Source of the DNA: Halobacillus ihumii | GTDB lineage: Bacteria > Bacillota > Bacilli > Bacillales > Halobacillaceae | DNA length: 64,000 nt | Direction of reading: 5' to 3' | NCBI RefSeq assembly: GCF_902726645.1 | Contig: NZ_CACVAO010000001.1 | Span: 124,001-188,000, forward strand | Shown here: positions 36,874-45,046 of the stretch, piece after piece | Layout: every line of letters starts with the position of its first letter | Position numbering within the stretch: position 1 is the first letter of the stretch | Program-made: the position numbers and the translations under genes | Notes under the pieces: model-generated | Seen by the model: only the letters and a program-made list of their open reading frames with translations | The model's database searches: none | Told to the model about the DNA's origin: nothing

Positions 36874-37428
36874 CTATGCCTCGGGAGTAATTTGCTGCAG
36901 GTAGCCATCTAATTTTTCTAAAGTAAGCGGTCCCACAACATGTTTCACAACTTTCCCCTCTGGACTAATGAAGAATGTAGATGGAATTGGACCGACATTA
37001 TATCGATTCATTACTTGTCCGTTCTCATCTTGTAAAATGGGGAAGGAAATTCCATAACGATCCAGGAACTGTTCTACAACAAGGTTTGTAGAATCTAAAT
37101 TAATCGCAAGTATTTCTACACCCTTTTTCTTGTATTCAGAGTAAAGCTTTTCCATGTAAGGCATTTCTTTTTTACATGGTTCACAATAAGTGGCCCAAAA
37201 GTTTAGCATTACTCCTTTACCTTCTAAATCACTCAAGGCAATCGTTTCTCCATTTGATCCGAATTTCTCTAATTGAAAATCAGGAGCAGGTTCACCTTCA
37301 GCTACAACTGCTTTATCGCTATTGAAATTAGAGACTAGCGCAAATACTACAAGTCCCGCCATCACAGCGAGTAAAATGGTTCTGAATACTAACCTTTTTT
37401 TCTTTTTTTGTACAGTCTTTTCCTTCAT
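36874..37428 (-). CDS. resA: Extracytoplasmic thiol-disulfide oxidoreductase ResA
   Basis: Membrane-anchored thioredoxin-like protein that reduces the CXXCH of apocytochrome c before haem attachment. The 184-residue protein has an N-terminal signal anchor (about residues 12-32) after a Lys-rich start and the redox motif CEPC in ATYCEPCKKEMP, as in B. subtilis ResA. Start at 37428 follows AGGAGTG; the longer frame upstream has no site. Confidence 0.95.
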   Translation of the reverse strand: MKEKTVQKKKKRLVFRTILLAVMAGLVVFALVSNFNSDKAVVAEGEPAPDFQLEKFGSNGETIALSDLEGKGVMLNFWATYCEPCKKEMPYMEKLYSEYKKKGVEILAINLDSTNLVVEQFLDRYGISFPILQDENGQVMNRYNVGPIPSTFFISPEGKVVKHVVGPLTLEKLDGYLQQITPEA

Positions 37429-37482
37429 AGCACTCACTCCTATGACTATTATAACATCGATCGACAAAGCTAAATTTGAATA

Positions 37483-38220
37483 TTATTCAACATTTTTTCC
37501 AGCCATTTGACGTAGTTGTTTAATTTCATGAGGTTTTAACGGACGATAATCCCCCGCATTTAAGCCTTGAAGAGTAAGTGATCCATAACGTTCACGCTTT
37601 AACTTATCTACAGGGTAGCCTAAGCCTTCAAACATTTTTCGTATTTGGCGATTCTTTCCCTCATGTAAAATCACCTGAATAATTGCACTGTTCTTCTTTC
37701 TGTCAGTTGAGAGCACTTTCGAATGAACAGCTTTAAATGTTTCATCTTCAATTGTGACTCCTTTTTTAAATCGTTTTAACTGTTCATCATCAGGAATTCC
37801 CTTAGTCTTTACAATATATACTTTATCCACCTCATGACTGGGATGCATCAATAAATTAGCAAACTCCCCGTCATTCGTTAACAACAGTATCCCCGACGTG
37901 TCATAGTCAAGCCTTCCTATTGGAAAAATACGCTCTTCTACATCAGGTAAATAATCCGTGACGACTTTTCTGCCTTTATCGTCATTCACACTTGAAATCA
38001 CACCTCTTGGTTTATAGAGTAAATAGTAGACTGGAACTTCTTTCGTAAGCGGTACTCCCTCTACTTCAACATCATCATTTGAGCTAACTTTTGTACCTAA
38101 CTCTTTAACAACTTTTCCGTTAACAGTTACTTTACCATCAGTAATCATTTTCTCGGCTTTTCTGCGTGAAGCCACACCAGCATGTGCGATCACTTTCTGC
38201 AGACGTTCCATATTTGACAT
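37483..38220 (-). CDS. rluB: 23S rRNA pseudouridine synthase RluB
   Basis: Converts a uridine of 23S rRNA helix 89 to pseudouridine. The 245-residue protein has an N-terminal S4 domain (MERLQKVIAHAGVASRRKAE) and the catalytic Asp in GRLDYDTSGILLLTNDG, with the KNRQIRKMFEGLGYPV block near the end. Start at 38220 has AAAGGGGGA upstream and drops 18 non-conserved residues. It sits between spmB and resA as in B. subtilis. Confidence 0.94.
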   Translation of the reverse strand: MSNMERLQKVIAHAGVASRRKAEKMITDGKVTVNGKVVKELGTKVSSNDDVEVEGVPLTKEVPVYYLLYKPRGVISSVNDDKGRKVVTDYLPDVEERIFPIGRLDYDTSGILLLTNDGEFANLLMHPSHEVDKVYIVKTKGIPDDEQLKRFKKGVTIEDETFKAVHSKVLSTDRKKNSAIIQVILHEGKNRQIRKMFEGLGYPVDKLKRERYGSLTLQGLNAGDYRPLKPHEIKQLRQMAGKNVE

Positions 38221-38337
38221 AGGACCGTCCCCCTTTATGTCTGAATTTTTCACGATAAACAACTTGAAAGCCACGCCATTCTTATGCAGCGCGGCTCGTC
38301 AACCCTTCATTATTATACATGTTTCAGCTACAAATAA

Positions 38338-38375
38338 ACAAAAGAATCATCCTGTTTATCCAAACAGGATGATAA
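38338..38375 (-). terminator. Terminator-like hairpin at the spmB stop
   Basis: Perfect inverted repeat ATCATCCTGTTT/AAACAGGATGAT at 38346-38373, with a T-rich minus-strand flank broken by other bases. It covers the spmB stop codon. Confidence 0.7.
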
Positions 38376-38868
38376 CGATGACAATTGATGCTATTATACC
38401 AGCTAAATCAGCGAGAAGTCCAACCTTCAGAGCGTCTCCCATTCTTCTTATGCCTACCGCTCCAAAATAGACCGTTATGATATATAGAGTTGTGTCTGTA
38501 CTCCCCTGCATAACAGAAGCTAATTGACCAATAAAGGAATCTGGTCCAAAGGTACGAATCAGCTCAGTTGTAACGCTTAAAGCTGCCGTGCCAGAAATAG
38601 GTCTTATTAAAGCTAATGGCAGAATCTGTTCAGGAATAGCAAAAATGGAGGTCAATGGTTTAACGAGGCCAAGAGCAGCATCCATAGCACCTGAGGCTTG
38701 AAAAATAGCGATCGAAACCATCATGCCTAACAAAAAAGGAAGTAATGAGATAGCAATCTGAATGCCTTCTTTACTTCCTTCTACGAATACTTCATATGCA
38801 GGTACTCGTTTGATCGTGGCTGTTACAAGGACAATTAGAATGACTCCTGGGATAAGCCATATACTCAT
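38356..38868 (-). CDS. spmB: Spore maturation protein SpmB
   Basis: Integral membrane protein of 170 residues with the nucleoside-recognition (Gate) domain, needed with SpmA for normal spore core dehydration. ALIRPISGTAALSV and QGSTDTTLYIITVYFGAVG are family blocks. It overlaps spmA by 4 bases. The terminator hairpin lies over its stop codon. Confidence 0.94.
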   Translation of the reverse strand: MSIWLIPGVILIVLVTATIKRVPAYEVFVEGSKEGIQIAISLLPFLLGMMVSIAIFQASGAMDAALGLVKPLTSIFAIPEQILPLALIRPISGTAALSVTTELIRTFGPDSFIGQLASVMQGSTDTTLYIITVYFGAVGIRRMGDALKVGLLADLAGIIASIVIVIILFG

Positions 38869-39458
38869 AATGTTTGTCCTGTCTTTCTACGACGATAATA
38901 GAAAAAACGATCAATGATCAGGGCTGCGAATGTCGATATCATCGTAGCAAGAATCGTTGCCCCTACAATACTCGTAGGATCAACCGAACCATATTTCATG
39001 CGAATAGCAATAACAGTTGTAGGTATTAAAGTCAGAGAAGAAGTATTGATGGCTAAAAAAGTGATCATAGAGCGGCTGGCTCTTTCGGAACCTGATAGTC
39101 GTTTCATCTCTTTCATTGCTTTAAGTCCCATCGGTGTGGCTGCATTTCCCAATCCGAACATATTTGCCGTCATATTGGATAAGATGTATCCAAGTGCTGG
39201 GTCATTTTCAGGAATATCAGGAAACAATCTTTTAACAATCGGTTTAAATAATTTAGCCAAACCAGATAATAAACCGGCCTCCTCAGCAATCTTCATTAAA
39301 CCTAACCAAAACACAAGAACTCCCGCCAGACTTAGCGTAATCATAACGCTTTCTTCAATAGTGGCAAAAATAGTTTCATTCACTTTATCCATAGTTCCGT
39401 TGAAAGCAGCATAAGCGATTCCGCTTACCGCAAGAAAAACCCAAATCAAGTTGACCAT
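38865..39458 (-). CDS. spmA: Spore maturation protein SpmA
   Basis: Membrane protein of 197 residues with the Gate domain, paired with SpmB. Blocks GNAATPMGLKAMKEM and FLAINTSSLTLIPTTVIAIR fit the family. Start at 39458 follows GGGGGTGG; it overlaps the end of dacB by 13 bases and spmB by 4, so dacB-spmA-spmB form one operon. Confidence 0.94.
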   Translation of the reverse strand: MVNLIWVFLAVSGIAYAAFNGTMDKVNETIFATIEESVMITLSLAGVLVFWLGLMKIAEEAGLLSGLAKLFKPIVKRLFPDIPENDPALGYILSNMTANMFGLGNAATPMGLKAMKEMKRLSGSERASRSMITFLAINTSSLTLIPTTVIAIRMKYGSVDPTSIVGATILATMISTFAALIIDRFFYYRRRKTGQTL

Positions 39459-40537
39459 GGTACCACCCCCGTGAGACGTTTTAAGTAAGCAGCCCACTCA
39501 CCGACAAATGAATCATAGGGTCGTTCATTCCATACAGGAGTTTGAATCAATAACTGATCAGCAATTTGAAAATGGCGTACCCCTGCCAAATGAGGATCTA
39601 CAGTAGATAAGGCAGGATAAAAAACGGAATCAATTTGCTTTTGTTCCTCAGAGGTCAATGGATAAAAGATATCCCGCGGCAGGTAATATCTTTCCCCATT
39701 GGACGTTGCGAAACCTTCTTCCTGTAATTGATATGTTTCATAATGATCAAATCCAAACTCATACATGCGTTGATGATCCTGCCAGTCATCAGGAGCATTT
39801 AAAGTGACCGCCACCAACTTCATCCCATCTTTCTCCGCGCTTGTAACAAGAGTACGACCCGCTTTTTTCGTAAAACCAGTTTTCCCGCCAGTCGTAGGGT
39901 CATAAAGCCTGGTTAGCAGCTTGTTCTTATTTTTCCACGAGTAAGAACGATTGTCAGACTTGTACATTTCACTTCCCGTAACTTCGCGAAATGTCTCGTT
40001 TTTCATTGCATAAGCCATGAGCAAGGCCAGATCGTAGGCACTTGAGTAATGAGATTCTCCATCCAGCCCATGCGGATTTTCGAAATGGGAATCGTTCATA
40101 CCAAGCCACCTGGCTTTCTGATTCATCATATACGTAAAACCTTCAACACTGCCCCCAACATGTTCAGCAATGGCCACAGCTGAATCGTTGCCTGACCTCA
40201 ACATTAGTCCATAAACAAGATCAATAAGCGGAATTTTTTCACCTTCCGTTAAATAAATGGACGATCCTTCTGTTCTGATTGCCCGCTCACTAACCTTTAC
40301 ATCTTCTGATAATTTACCAGATTCGATTGCGATGATAGCTGTCATTATTTTCGTAGTACTTGCGATTAATGAAGACTCGTAGGCATTCTTTTCATAAAGA
40401 ACTCGTCCAGATTTAGCATCTAAAAGAACAGCATGTTCAGCAGATACCGAAACAGACGTTTCTGCATCTGTTACCTGTGGAAATAGTATGGCAGAAGCTA
40501 GTAATGCAATTATGATCATACGAATATACTTTCCCAA
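39446..40537 (-). CDS. dacB: Sporulation D-alanyl-D-alanine carboxypeptidase DacB (PBP5*)
   Basis: Trims peptide side chains of spore cortex peptidoglycan. Signal peptide then the three serine-peptidase S11 motifs: STTK, SGN in RSGNDSAVA and KTG in GGKTGFTKKAG. The longest frame begins at 40585, but AGGAGG inside it points to a TTG at 40537, giving MGKYIRMIII and a clean signal peptide; this start is probable, not certain. 363 residues. A sigma-E-like promoter lies at 40572-40600. Confidence 0.9.
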   Translation of the reverse strand: MGKYIRMIIIALLASAILFPQVTDAETSVSVSAEHAVLLDAKSGRVLYEKNAYESSLIASTTKIMTAIIAIESGKLSEDVKVSERAIRTEGSSIYLTEGEKIPLIDLVYGLMLRSGNDSAVAIAEHVGGSVEGFTYMMNQKARWLGMNDSHFENPHGLDGESHYSSAYDLALLMAYAMKNETFREVTGSEMYKSDNRSYSWKNKNKLLTRLYDPTTGGKTGFTKKAGRTLVTSAEKDGMKLVAVTLNAPDDWQDHQRMYEFGFDHYETYQLQEEGFATSNGERYYLPRDIFYPLTSEEQKQIDSVFYPALSTVDPHLAGVRHFQIADQLLIQTPVWNERPYDSFVGEWAAYLKRLTGVVPWST

Positions 40538-40571
40538 GAGAGGTTTTCCTCCTAACCTATTCATTTGCTTA

Positions 40572-40600
40572 ACATTATGCTTCAACTTGTCAGCTTATGA
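40572..40600 (-). promoter_or_regulatory. Possible sigma-E promoter of dacB-spmA-spmB
   Basis: TCATAAG (40594-40600) and CATAATGT (40572-40579), 14 bases apart; a partial match to the sigma-E consensus. It lies just upstream of the preferred TTG start, which it supports. Confidence 0.35.
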
Positions 40601-40663
40601 AGGTGTGGACTAGAAAACTAATCACAATTGAGAATTCCGGATGCTTCCATACATGCTGCTTAC

Positions 40664-40700
40664 AAATAAAAAACCTGCCGCTTCTAACTGGCAGGTTTTA
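40664..40700 (-). terminator. Terminator of ypuI
   Basis: AAAACCTGCC/GGCAGGTTTT stem with an A/T-rich flank that reads TTTTTTATTT on the minus strand. Confidence 0.88.
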
Positions 40701-40715
40701 TATCTGGTTCTTATC

Positions 40716-41204
40716 TTATTTTTTGACTGCTTGTACGCAATCATGACTTTCATAACAATCGAGTTCCTCGCGGATATCCTGGAAGTCATATCTAAGAGCA
40801 GCAAATAGCACCACAATTGAGGCAGGTGGATCATACTGAAATATAACCGAACTATTTCCTGTATAAGAGGCACGACTGTCTTCGTACCATGTGTCACCTT
40901 TCGGGGAATAGAATTCTCCTATACACTGATGATAAATTCCATACATGGTTCGTTCTGCGGCTGCTGTCGGAAAAGAACTCTTTTGCAACAATACAGCTAC
41001 TTTGTCATTCGCCTCGTCGCACAACACATTCAGCCTTCTCAATGATTTTAATAGTTGTTTACAATAATCTTCATCGAAAGAGCCACGTTCATGCTCAAAC
41101 TCATGTAAAGAATGCGTATCTAAATAATCATCTACTCTGAATACAACTTCTCTCAAGAACTCGTGGACTTTAATAGTCTGTTCCTTGATCATTTGCTGCC
41201 TCAT
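40716..41204 (-). CDS. ypuI: YpuI, DUF3907 family
   Basis: A 162-residue cytoplasmic protein of unknown function; the DUF3907 family is recognised from position between scpB and dacB and from blocks such as YYSPKGDTWYED-like FYSPKGDTWYEDSRASYTG. AGGAGG lies 5 bases before the ATG. No catalytic motif is visible. Confidence 0.83.
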   Translation of the reverse strand: MRQQMIKEQTIKVHEFLREVVFRVDDYLDTHSLHEFEHERGSFDEDYCKQLLKSLRRLNVLCDEANDKVAVLLQKSSFPTAAAERTMYGIYHQCIGEFYSPKGDTWYEDSRASYTGNSSVIFQYDPPASIVVLFAALRYDFQDIREELDCYESHDCVQAVKK

Positions 41205-41312
41205 GGCCGCCTCCTAGATAAGTCAATATAACAGCTTCTACGTAGAACAACAAATAAAACTAAAGGCCTAATTCAAAGGTTGGTGTTTCTTAACAAATGT
41301 ATCATACCACAT

Positions 41313-41906
41313 TTATAGTGAGCCGTCAGAATTTTCATGATTAAATTTTTCAAAAAATAAATCTGCTTCTTCCTCAACATCGTGGTGTTGTTCAATTTCC
41401 TGAAGAGGAGGCAGCTCTTCAATGGAGGACAATCCAAAATAGGTAAGGAATTCTCTTGTTGTTCCAAATAAAACAGGTCTGCCGATTGCCTCTTTTCTTC
41501 CTTTTTCCTCAATTAACCCTCTGTTGGATAGTGTTTGAACAGCTCGATCACTTTTAACTCCCCGTAAATCATCAATTTCAATACGTGTAATAGGCTGACG
41601 GTAAGCAATGATTGCCAGCGTTTCTAAGGCTGCCTGCGATAACCGTGTGGAAGTAGTCGTATCCAGCAGTTTCTTATAGTATGGAGCATGCTCTGGCTTT
41701 GTTGTTAAGTGGAGGGTCCCATTAGTATCCATCAATGTAATGCCCCGATCAGCCTGCTGATAGTCCATCGTTAGCTGTTCTAGGATTGTCTTCAAAGATG
41801 CCTGAGACACTTCTAATAGCTCAGCTAATTTCTTCTCAGTAACCCCGTCTTCGCCTGATGCAAAAAGAAGCCCCTCCATAAGTGCTTTCTGTTCTTCCAC
41901 GTTCAT
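41313..41906 (-). CDS. scpB: Segregation and condensation protein ScpB
   Basis: Winged-helix partner of ScpA in the SMC-ScpAB condensin. The 197-residue protein holds two winged helices, with ALETLAIIAYRQPITRIEID and GRPVLFGTTREFLTYFGL as hallmarks. Its ATG overlaps the scpA stop by 4 bases. Confidence 0.96.
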   Translation of the reverse strand: MNVEEQKALMEGLLFASGEDGVTEKKLAELLEVSQASLKTILEQLTMDYQQADRGITLMDTNGTLHLTTKPEHAPYYKKLLDTTTSTRLSQAALETLAIIAYRQPITRIEIDDLRGVKSDRAVQTLSNRGLIEEKGRKEAIGRPVLFGTTREFLTYFGLSSIEELPPLQEIEQHHDVEEEADLFFEKFNHENSDGSL

Positions 41907-42652
41907 GATGTTTCCTCCATTTTATATACAATTAATTCGTCAAAATGATTTTGTTGAACACATCTTACTTCCTTGCTTTTCATTAGTTCAAGAATCGCAA
42001 TAAAGGTGACTACCGTGTGTGGTTTAGAGCGCTCCACAAACAATTGAGAGAAGTGGAGGCCTTGCCCTAGGTTAGATTGATCAATTTGCTGCAAGATGTC
42101 ATCCATCCTCGTACGAATAGAAACCTCATCTCTCTTTATCGTGGTATCTGCAGGCTTGACATCTCTGGAGCGTTTTAGCAGGTGGCCCATTGCCGCGACC
42201 ATATCATAGATGGAGGCTTCGCCTTCCATCAATTCCTGTTCTTCTCCAAACAGTGTTAAGTCCATTTGAGGTCTTGTATAAATTCGATTTGCTTCCAATT
42301 CTTTTTTCTTGAGCTCTCCAGCAGCTTCCTTATATCGTTTATATTCAATTAGACGATGAATTAAATCATCTCGAGGGTCCTCATCCTCCTCCACCACGTC
42401 GATTTCATTTCCTGGTATGGAAGGAAGCAGCATCTGACTTTTTATGGCTAATAGTGTAGCTGCCATTACTAAATACTCACTCGCCACATTTAATTCTAGT
42501 TCCTGCATGGCATGAACATAATTCATATACTGTTCTGTAATGGTTGACACCGGTATATCATAAATATCGATTTCATAGCGATTGATTAAATGAAGCAAAA
42601 GGTCAAGCGGTCCTTCAAAACCTTCTAACTTCACATGGTAGCTTTCTGTCAT
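41903..42652 (-). CDS. scpA: Segregation and condensation protein ScpA (kleisin)
   Basis: Bridges the heads of the SMC dimer. The 249-residue protein has the conserved start FEGPLDLLLHLINRYEIDIY and MAATLLAIKSQMLLP, and a C-terminal winged helix. Met at 42652 is taken, with AAAGGACG upstream; ten residues of the longer frame are not family-like. Operon with scpB. Confidence 0.95.
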   Translation of the reverse strand: MTESYHVKLEGFEGPLDLLLHLINRYEIDIYDIPVSTITEQYMNYVHAMQELELNVASEYLVMAATLLAIKSQMLLPSIPGNEIDVVEEDEDPRDDLIHRLIEYKRYKEAAGELKKKELEANRIYTRPQMDLTLFGEEQELMEGEASIYDMVAAMGHLLKRSRDVKPADTTIKRDEVSIRTRMDDILQQIDQSNLGQGLHFSQLFVERSKPHTVVTFIAILELMKSKEVRCVQQNHFDELIVYKMEETS

Positions 42653-42808
42653 AACATTCGTCCTTTGTATTGAATCGTTCACACTTACATTTTCCTATCA
42701 TTATGTTACCAGAAAATTCGACACCCGTTAATACGATTTTTAGGAAGCGGCTTCTCCTTGTCCTTTTTCCTGCAATGCTTGTAAAATGATTTAAAAGGGG
42801 AGATTACA

Positions 42809-43279
42809 ATGTATCCAGAAGCGTACCTTGAATACTTAGCCCATTTTCATGGAACGAGGGATTATTTTGAATGTCACGAGGTTTTAGAAGACTATTGGAA
42901 GGAAAACGATCCACAGAATAGAGACTCTGTGTGGGTTTGCCTCATTCAGTTAGCTGTCTGCCAATATCATTTTAGAAGAAAAAATACTACAGGAGCTCTA
43001 ACATTAATTATGAAAACGTTACATAGACTTGAAATCAATCGATGTCAGTTAGTATCTCTCGGCATTGATGATAAACTGCTGAAAAAGCAGCTCGTGGATC
43101 AAAAAAGAAGATTAGATGAAGGGAGAGACTACACAAGTCTTACTCTACCTATATTTGATTCTCACTTGATCGATGAAGTGAAACAACTCTGTACTGATTG
43201 GGGGGTAAGCTTTGGAACACCTAGTGACTTAACAGATCTTAATTTAATTGATAAACACAAAAGACGAAGGTCAACGTAA
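42809..43279 (+). CDS. ypuF: YpuF, DUF309 protein
   Basis: A 156-residue cytoplasmic protein of the DUF309 family, recognised by FECHEVLEDYWKE, a likely metal- or substrate-binding helical motif. Function unknown. It is divergent from scpA and convergent with ribT, the same arrangement of genes as in B. subtilis. AGGGGAGA precedes the ATG. Confidence 0.88.
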   Translation: MYPEAYLEYLAHFHGTRDYFECHEVLEDYWKENDPQNRDSVWVCLIQLAVCQYHFRRKNTTGALTLIMKTLHRLEINRCQLVSLGIDDKLLKKQLVDQKRRLDEGRDYTSLTLPIFDSHLIDEVKQLCTDWGVSFGTPSDLTDLNLIDKHKRRRST

Positions 43280-43280
43280 A

Positions 43281-43318
43281 AAGAGGAAGGGTGTCTGATC
43301 AGACACCCTTCCTCCTCT
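43281..43318. terminator. Bidirectional terminator between ypuF and ribT
   Basis: GAGGAAGGGTGTCTGATCAG-type perfect palindrome (43281-43318) flanked by A and T residues; serves both convergent genes. Confidence 0.88.
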
Positions 43319-43321
43319 TAC

Positions 43322-43687
43322 TTATACATTTGATGATGAACTCTCCATCTCACACTTATCAAGAAAAGATTCTGTATACTCATCAGAACATACAAGATAC
43401 TCTTTCTCGAAATGGTTACATACATGAGAGTACATCTTTTTGCCAATTCCCAGGTTACGGTGGGAAGGATTGACGGAAACGTGCTGAATGATTGCCTCAT
43501 TCCCTTCAATCCGCACACCTATAGCGCCAAGGATATCTTCTTCCTTCCATAGGAATAGCTGCCAATCAGAATTGGTCTCGTATTCCCTAACAATTTCCTG
43601 AAGCTTTTTCACATCTTTGCTTTCAGGCATAAACGAAAGAAGGCCCATAGCAATCTTTTCAAATGATTTTTTATATCGAATGAACAT
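43322..43687 (-). CDS. ribT: GNAT-family protein RibT
   Basis: N-acetyltransferase of 121 residues; the start MFIRYKKSFEKIAMGLLSFM is nearly the same as in B. subtilis RibT, and VSVNPSHRNLGIGKKM is the acetyl-CoA binding motif. In B. subtilis it is the last gene of the riboflavin operon; here no ribD, ribE, ribBA or ribH precedes it, so it is an orphan in its old position. Substrate unknown. Confidence 0.9.
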   Translation of the reverse strand: MFIRYKKSFEKIAMGLLSFMPESKDVKKLQEIVREYETNSDWQLFLWKEEDILGAIGVRIEGNEAIIQHVSVNPSHRNLGIGKKMYSHVCNHFEKEYLVCSDEYTESFLDKCEMESSSSNV

Positions 43688-43753
43688 ATTAACCCCTCGA
43701 TTATAAAAATTCTTAATTCATATTTTCCAAGACTTTCTTCTGACCCTATACAC

Positions 43754-43843
43754 CTACATGACAATAACAAACCAATAATAGAACCCCCATAACAGGCTGA
43801 GCAGAAGTAAAATTGTAAATAGGATCCAGTTTTTCTTTCGCAT
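43754..43843 (-). CDS. Small single-helix membrane peptide, 29 residues
   Basis: ATG at 43841-43843 with GGAGG 7 bases upstream opens a 29-codon frame: MRKKNWILFT, then a Leu-rich hydrophobic stretch through WGFYYWFVIVM and TAG. It looks like an N-in transmembrane peptide with a basic start. It lies between the HEFGH peptidase gene and ribT, where the riboflavin operon lies in B. subtilis. No family is recognised. Confidence 0.6.
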   Translation of the reverse strand: MRKKNWILFTILLLLSLLWGFYYWFVIVM

Positions 43844-43906
43844 GAGGTTTCCTCCACTACTAGAGTTAAGACCTAGGGAATAGCATACATAATTTTATTA
43901 AAAGAT

Positions 43907-44356
43907 TCAACCCACTACCTGCTTTAACCCTTTTAAAAAGCGAAAACCGTCTGATTCACGTTCCTTAGTTCGAAACGGAATCATATTTACGAGAGATAAA
44001 TAGAGATTAAACCAAAACAGTAATTGAAGTATTTGGCCGTACTGAATCAAGTCACTTATAAATAATCCGGCTGCAAACGTAATATTCAGAAGCGGTCCGC
44101 CTAAGCTGATCCAAGCTTGCTGCCATGGGTTAAAAGCAACTTGTTTCTCATTAAACGAATAACCTCCAATAAAAAAAAGGAGGTTCAATTGTAGAGTCAG
44201 CTTACCGAATCTCTTTGAAAGAATCATACGGCCGCTGCCGATTACAAGAGTCGAGCGATCAGTTCCAAACCACAAGCCAAAAACAATATGACCAAATTCG
44301 TGAATGAACAGGCCTAGAGGGGCCACTATCACCAGCAAGCTCAGAAGTTCAAGCAT
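43907..44356 (-). CDS. Small M50-type (site-2 protease-like) membrane metallopeptidase
   Basis: A 149-residue membrane protein with about four helices and the zinc-binding motif HEFGH (His19, Glu20, His23) in the first helix. Near the C-terminus NMIPF followed by SDG resembles the NxxP...DG third-ligand region of site-2 proteases. Start at 44356 follows AGGGG; a GTG five codons upstream is possible. Substrate unknown. It lies between ppiB and the small membrane peptide. Confidence 0.75.
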   Translation of the reverse strand: MLELLSLLVIVAPLGLFIHEFGHIVFGLWFGTDRSTLVIGSGRMILSKRFGKLTLQLNLLFFIGGYSFNEKQVAFNPWQQAWISLGGPLLNITFAAGLFISDLIQYGQILQLLFWFNLYLSLVNMIPFRTKERESDGFRFLKGLKQVVG

Positions 44357-44469
44357 GTGTACCCCTGCCACCTTGTTTGAATTTTCTTATCTTCCACTCT
44401 TACATTATGCATTACATCCCAAGGACGTACACGATCGACAATTTAATTTCCATCGATCACTGGTCCCTC

Positions 44470-44910
44470 TTACTCTGCATCAAACACTCTTACTTCTTTC
44501 ATGGTATCCCCATTCTCCATAGCTCTAGCAGTTTCTAAACCTGATGTAATTTTCCCGAAAACAGTGTGTACTCCATTAAGGTGAGGCTGTGGCTCATGTA
44601 CTAAAAAGAATTGACTGGATCCTGTATCTTTACCTGCATGTGCCATTGATAAGCTTCCTGCCTCATGTTTGTGAGGGTTGTCCTCTGTCTCACATTTAAT
44701 TGTTGTACCACTTCCGCCTGCACCAGTTCCTGTAGGGTCACCGCCCTGGCTTACAAATCCCGGGATTACCCTGTGGAATGTTACACCATCATAAAACCCT
44801 TCATTTGCTAATTTTTCAAAATTAGCTACTGTATTAGGAGCTTCATTGGGGAAAAAGTTTATCTCAATCTTTTCTCCGTTTTCCATTACAATGTATCCTT
44901 TTTTACTCAT
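44470..44910 (-). CDS. ppiB: Peptidyl-prolyl cis-trans isomerase (cyclophilin) PpiB
   Basis: Cytoplasmic cyclophilin of 146 residues, with [26 protein letters not shown] and [10 protein letters not shown], the active-site blocks of the family. AAAGGAGATG precedes the ATG. It follows lysA as in B. subtilis. Confidence 0.96.
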   Translation of the reverse strand: MSKKGYIVMENGEKIEINFFPNEAPNTVANFEKLANEGFYDGVTFHRVIPGFVSQGGDPTGTGAGGSGTTIKCETEDNPHKHEAGSLSMAHAGKDTGSSQFFLVHEPQPHLNGVHTVFGKITSGLETARAMENGDTMKEVRVFDAE

Positions 44911-44985
44911 GCACTACATCTCCTTTAACTTTTATGTAAAAAATCAGTTAATCAATCCTTATAATATCACTTACAGACCTTCTAG

Positions 44986-45019
44986 ACAAAGAAATAAGGA
45001 AGGCTACACTGCCTCCCTT
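44986..45019 (-). terminator. Terminator of lysA
   Basis: AAGGGAGGC pairs with GCCTTCCTT (one G-U), followed by ATTTCTTTG on the minus strand. Confidence 0.72.
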
Positions 45020-45046
45020 CTTCCAAGCTGCTGCCCATTGCTACTA

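Noticed and set aside
41273..41512. 79-codon minus-strand frame at the scpB end
   Set aside because: Overlaps the 3' half of scpB in another frame.
43609..43857. 82-codon minus-strand frame across the ribT start
   Set aside because: It overlaps ribT and the 29-codon membrane frame in another frame; the translated sequence is Cys- and Ser-rich and lacks a ribosome-binding site.
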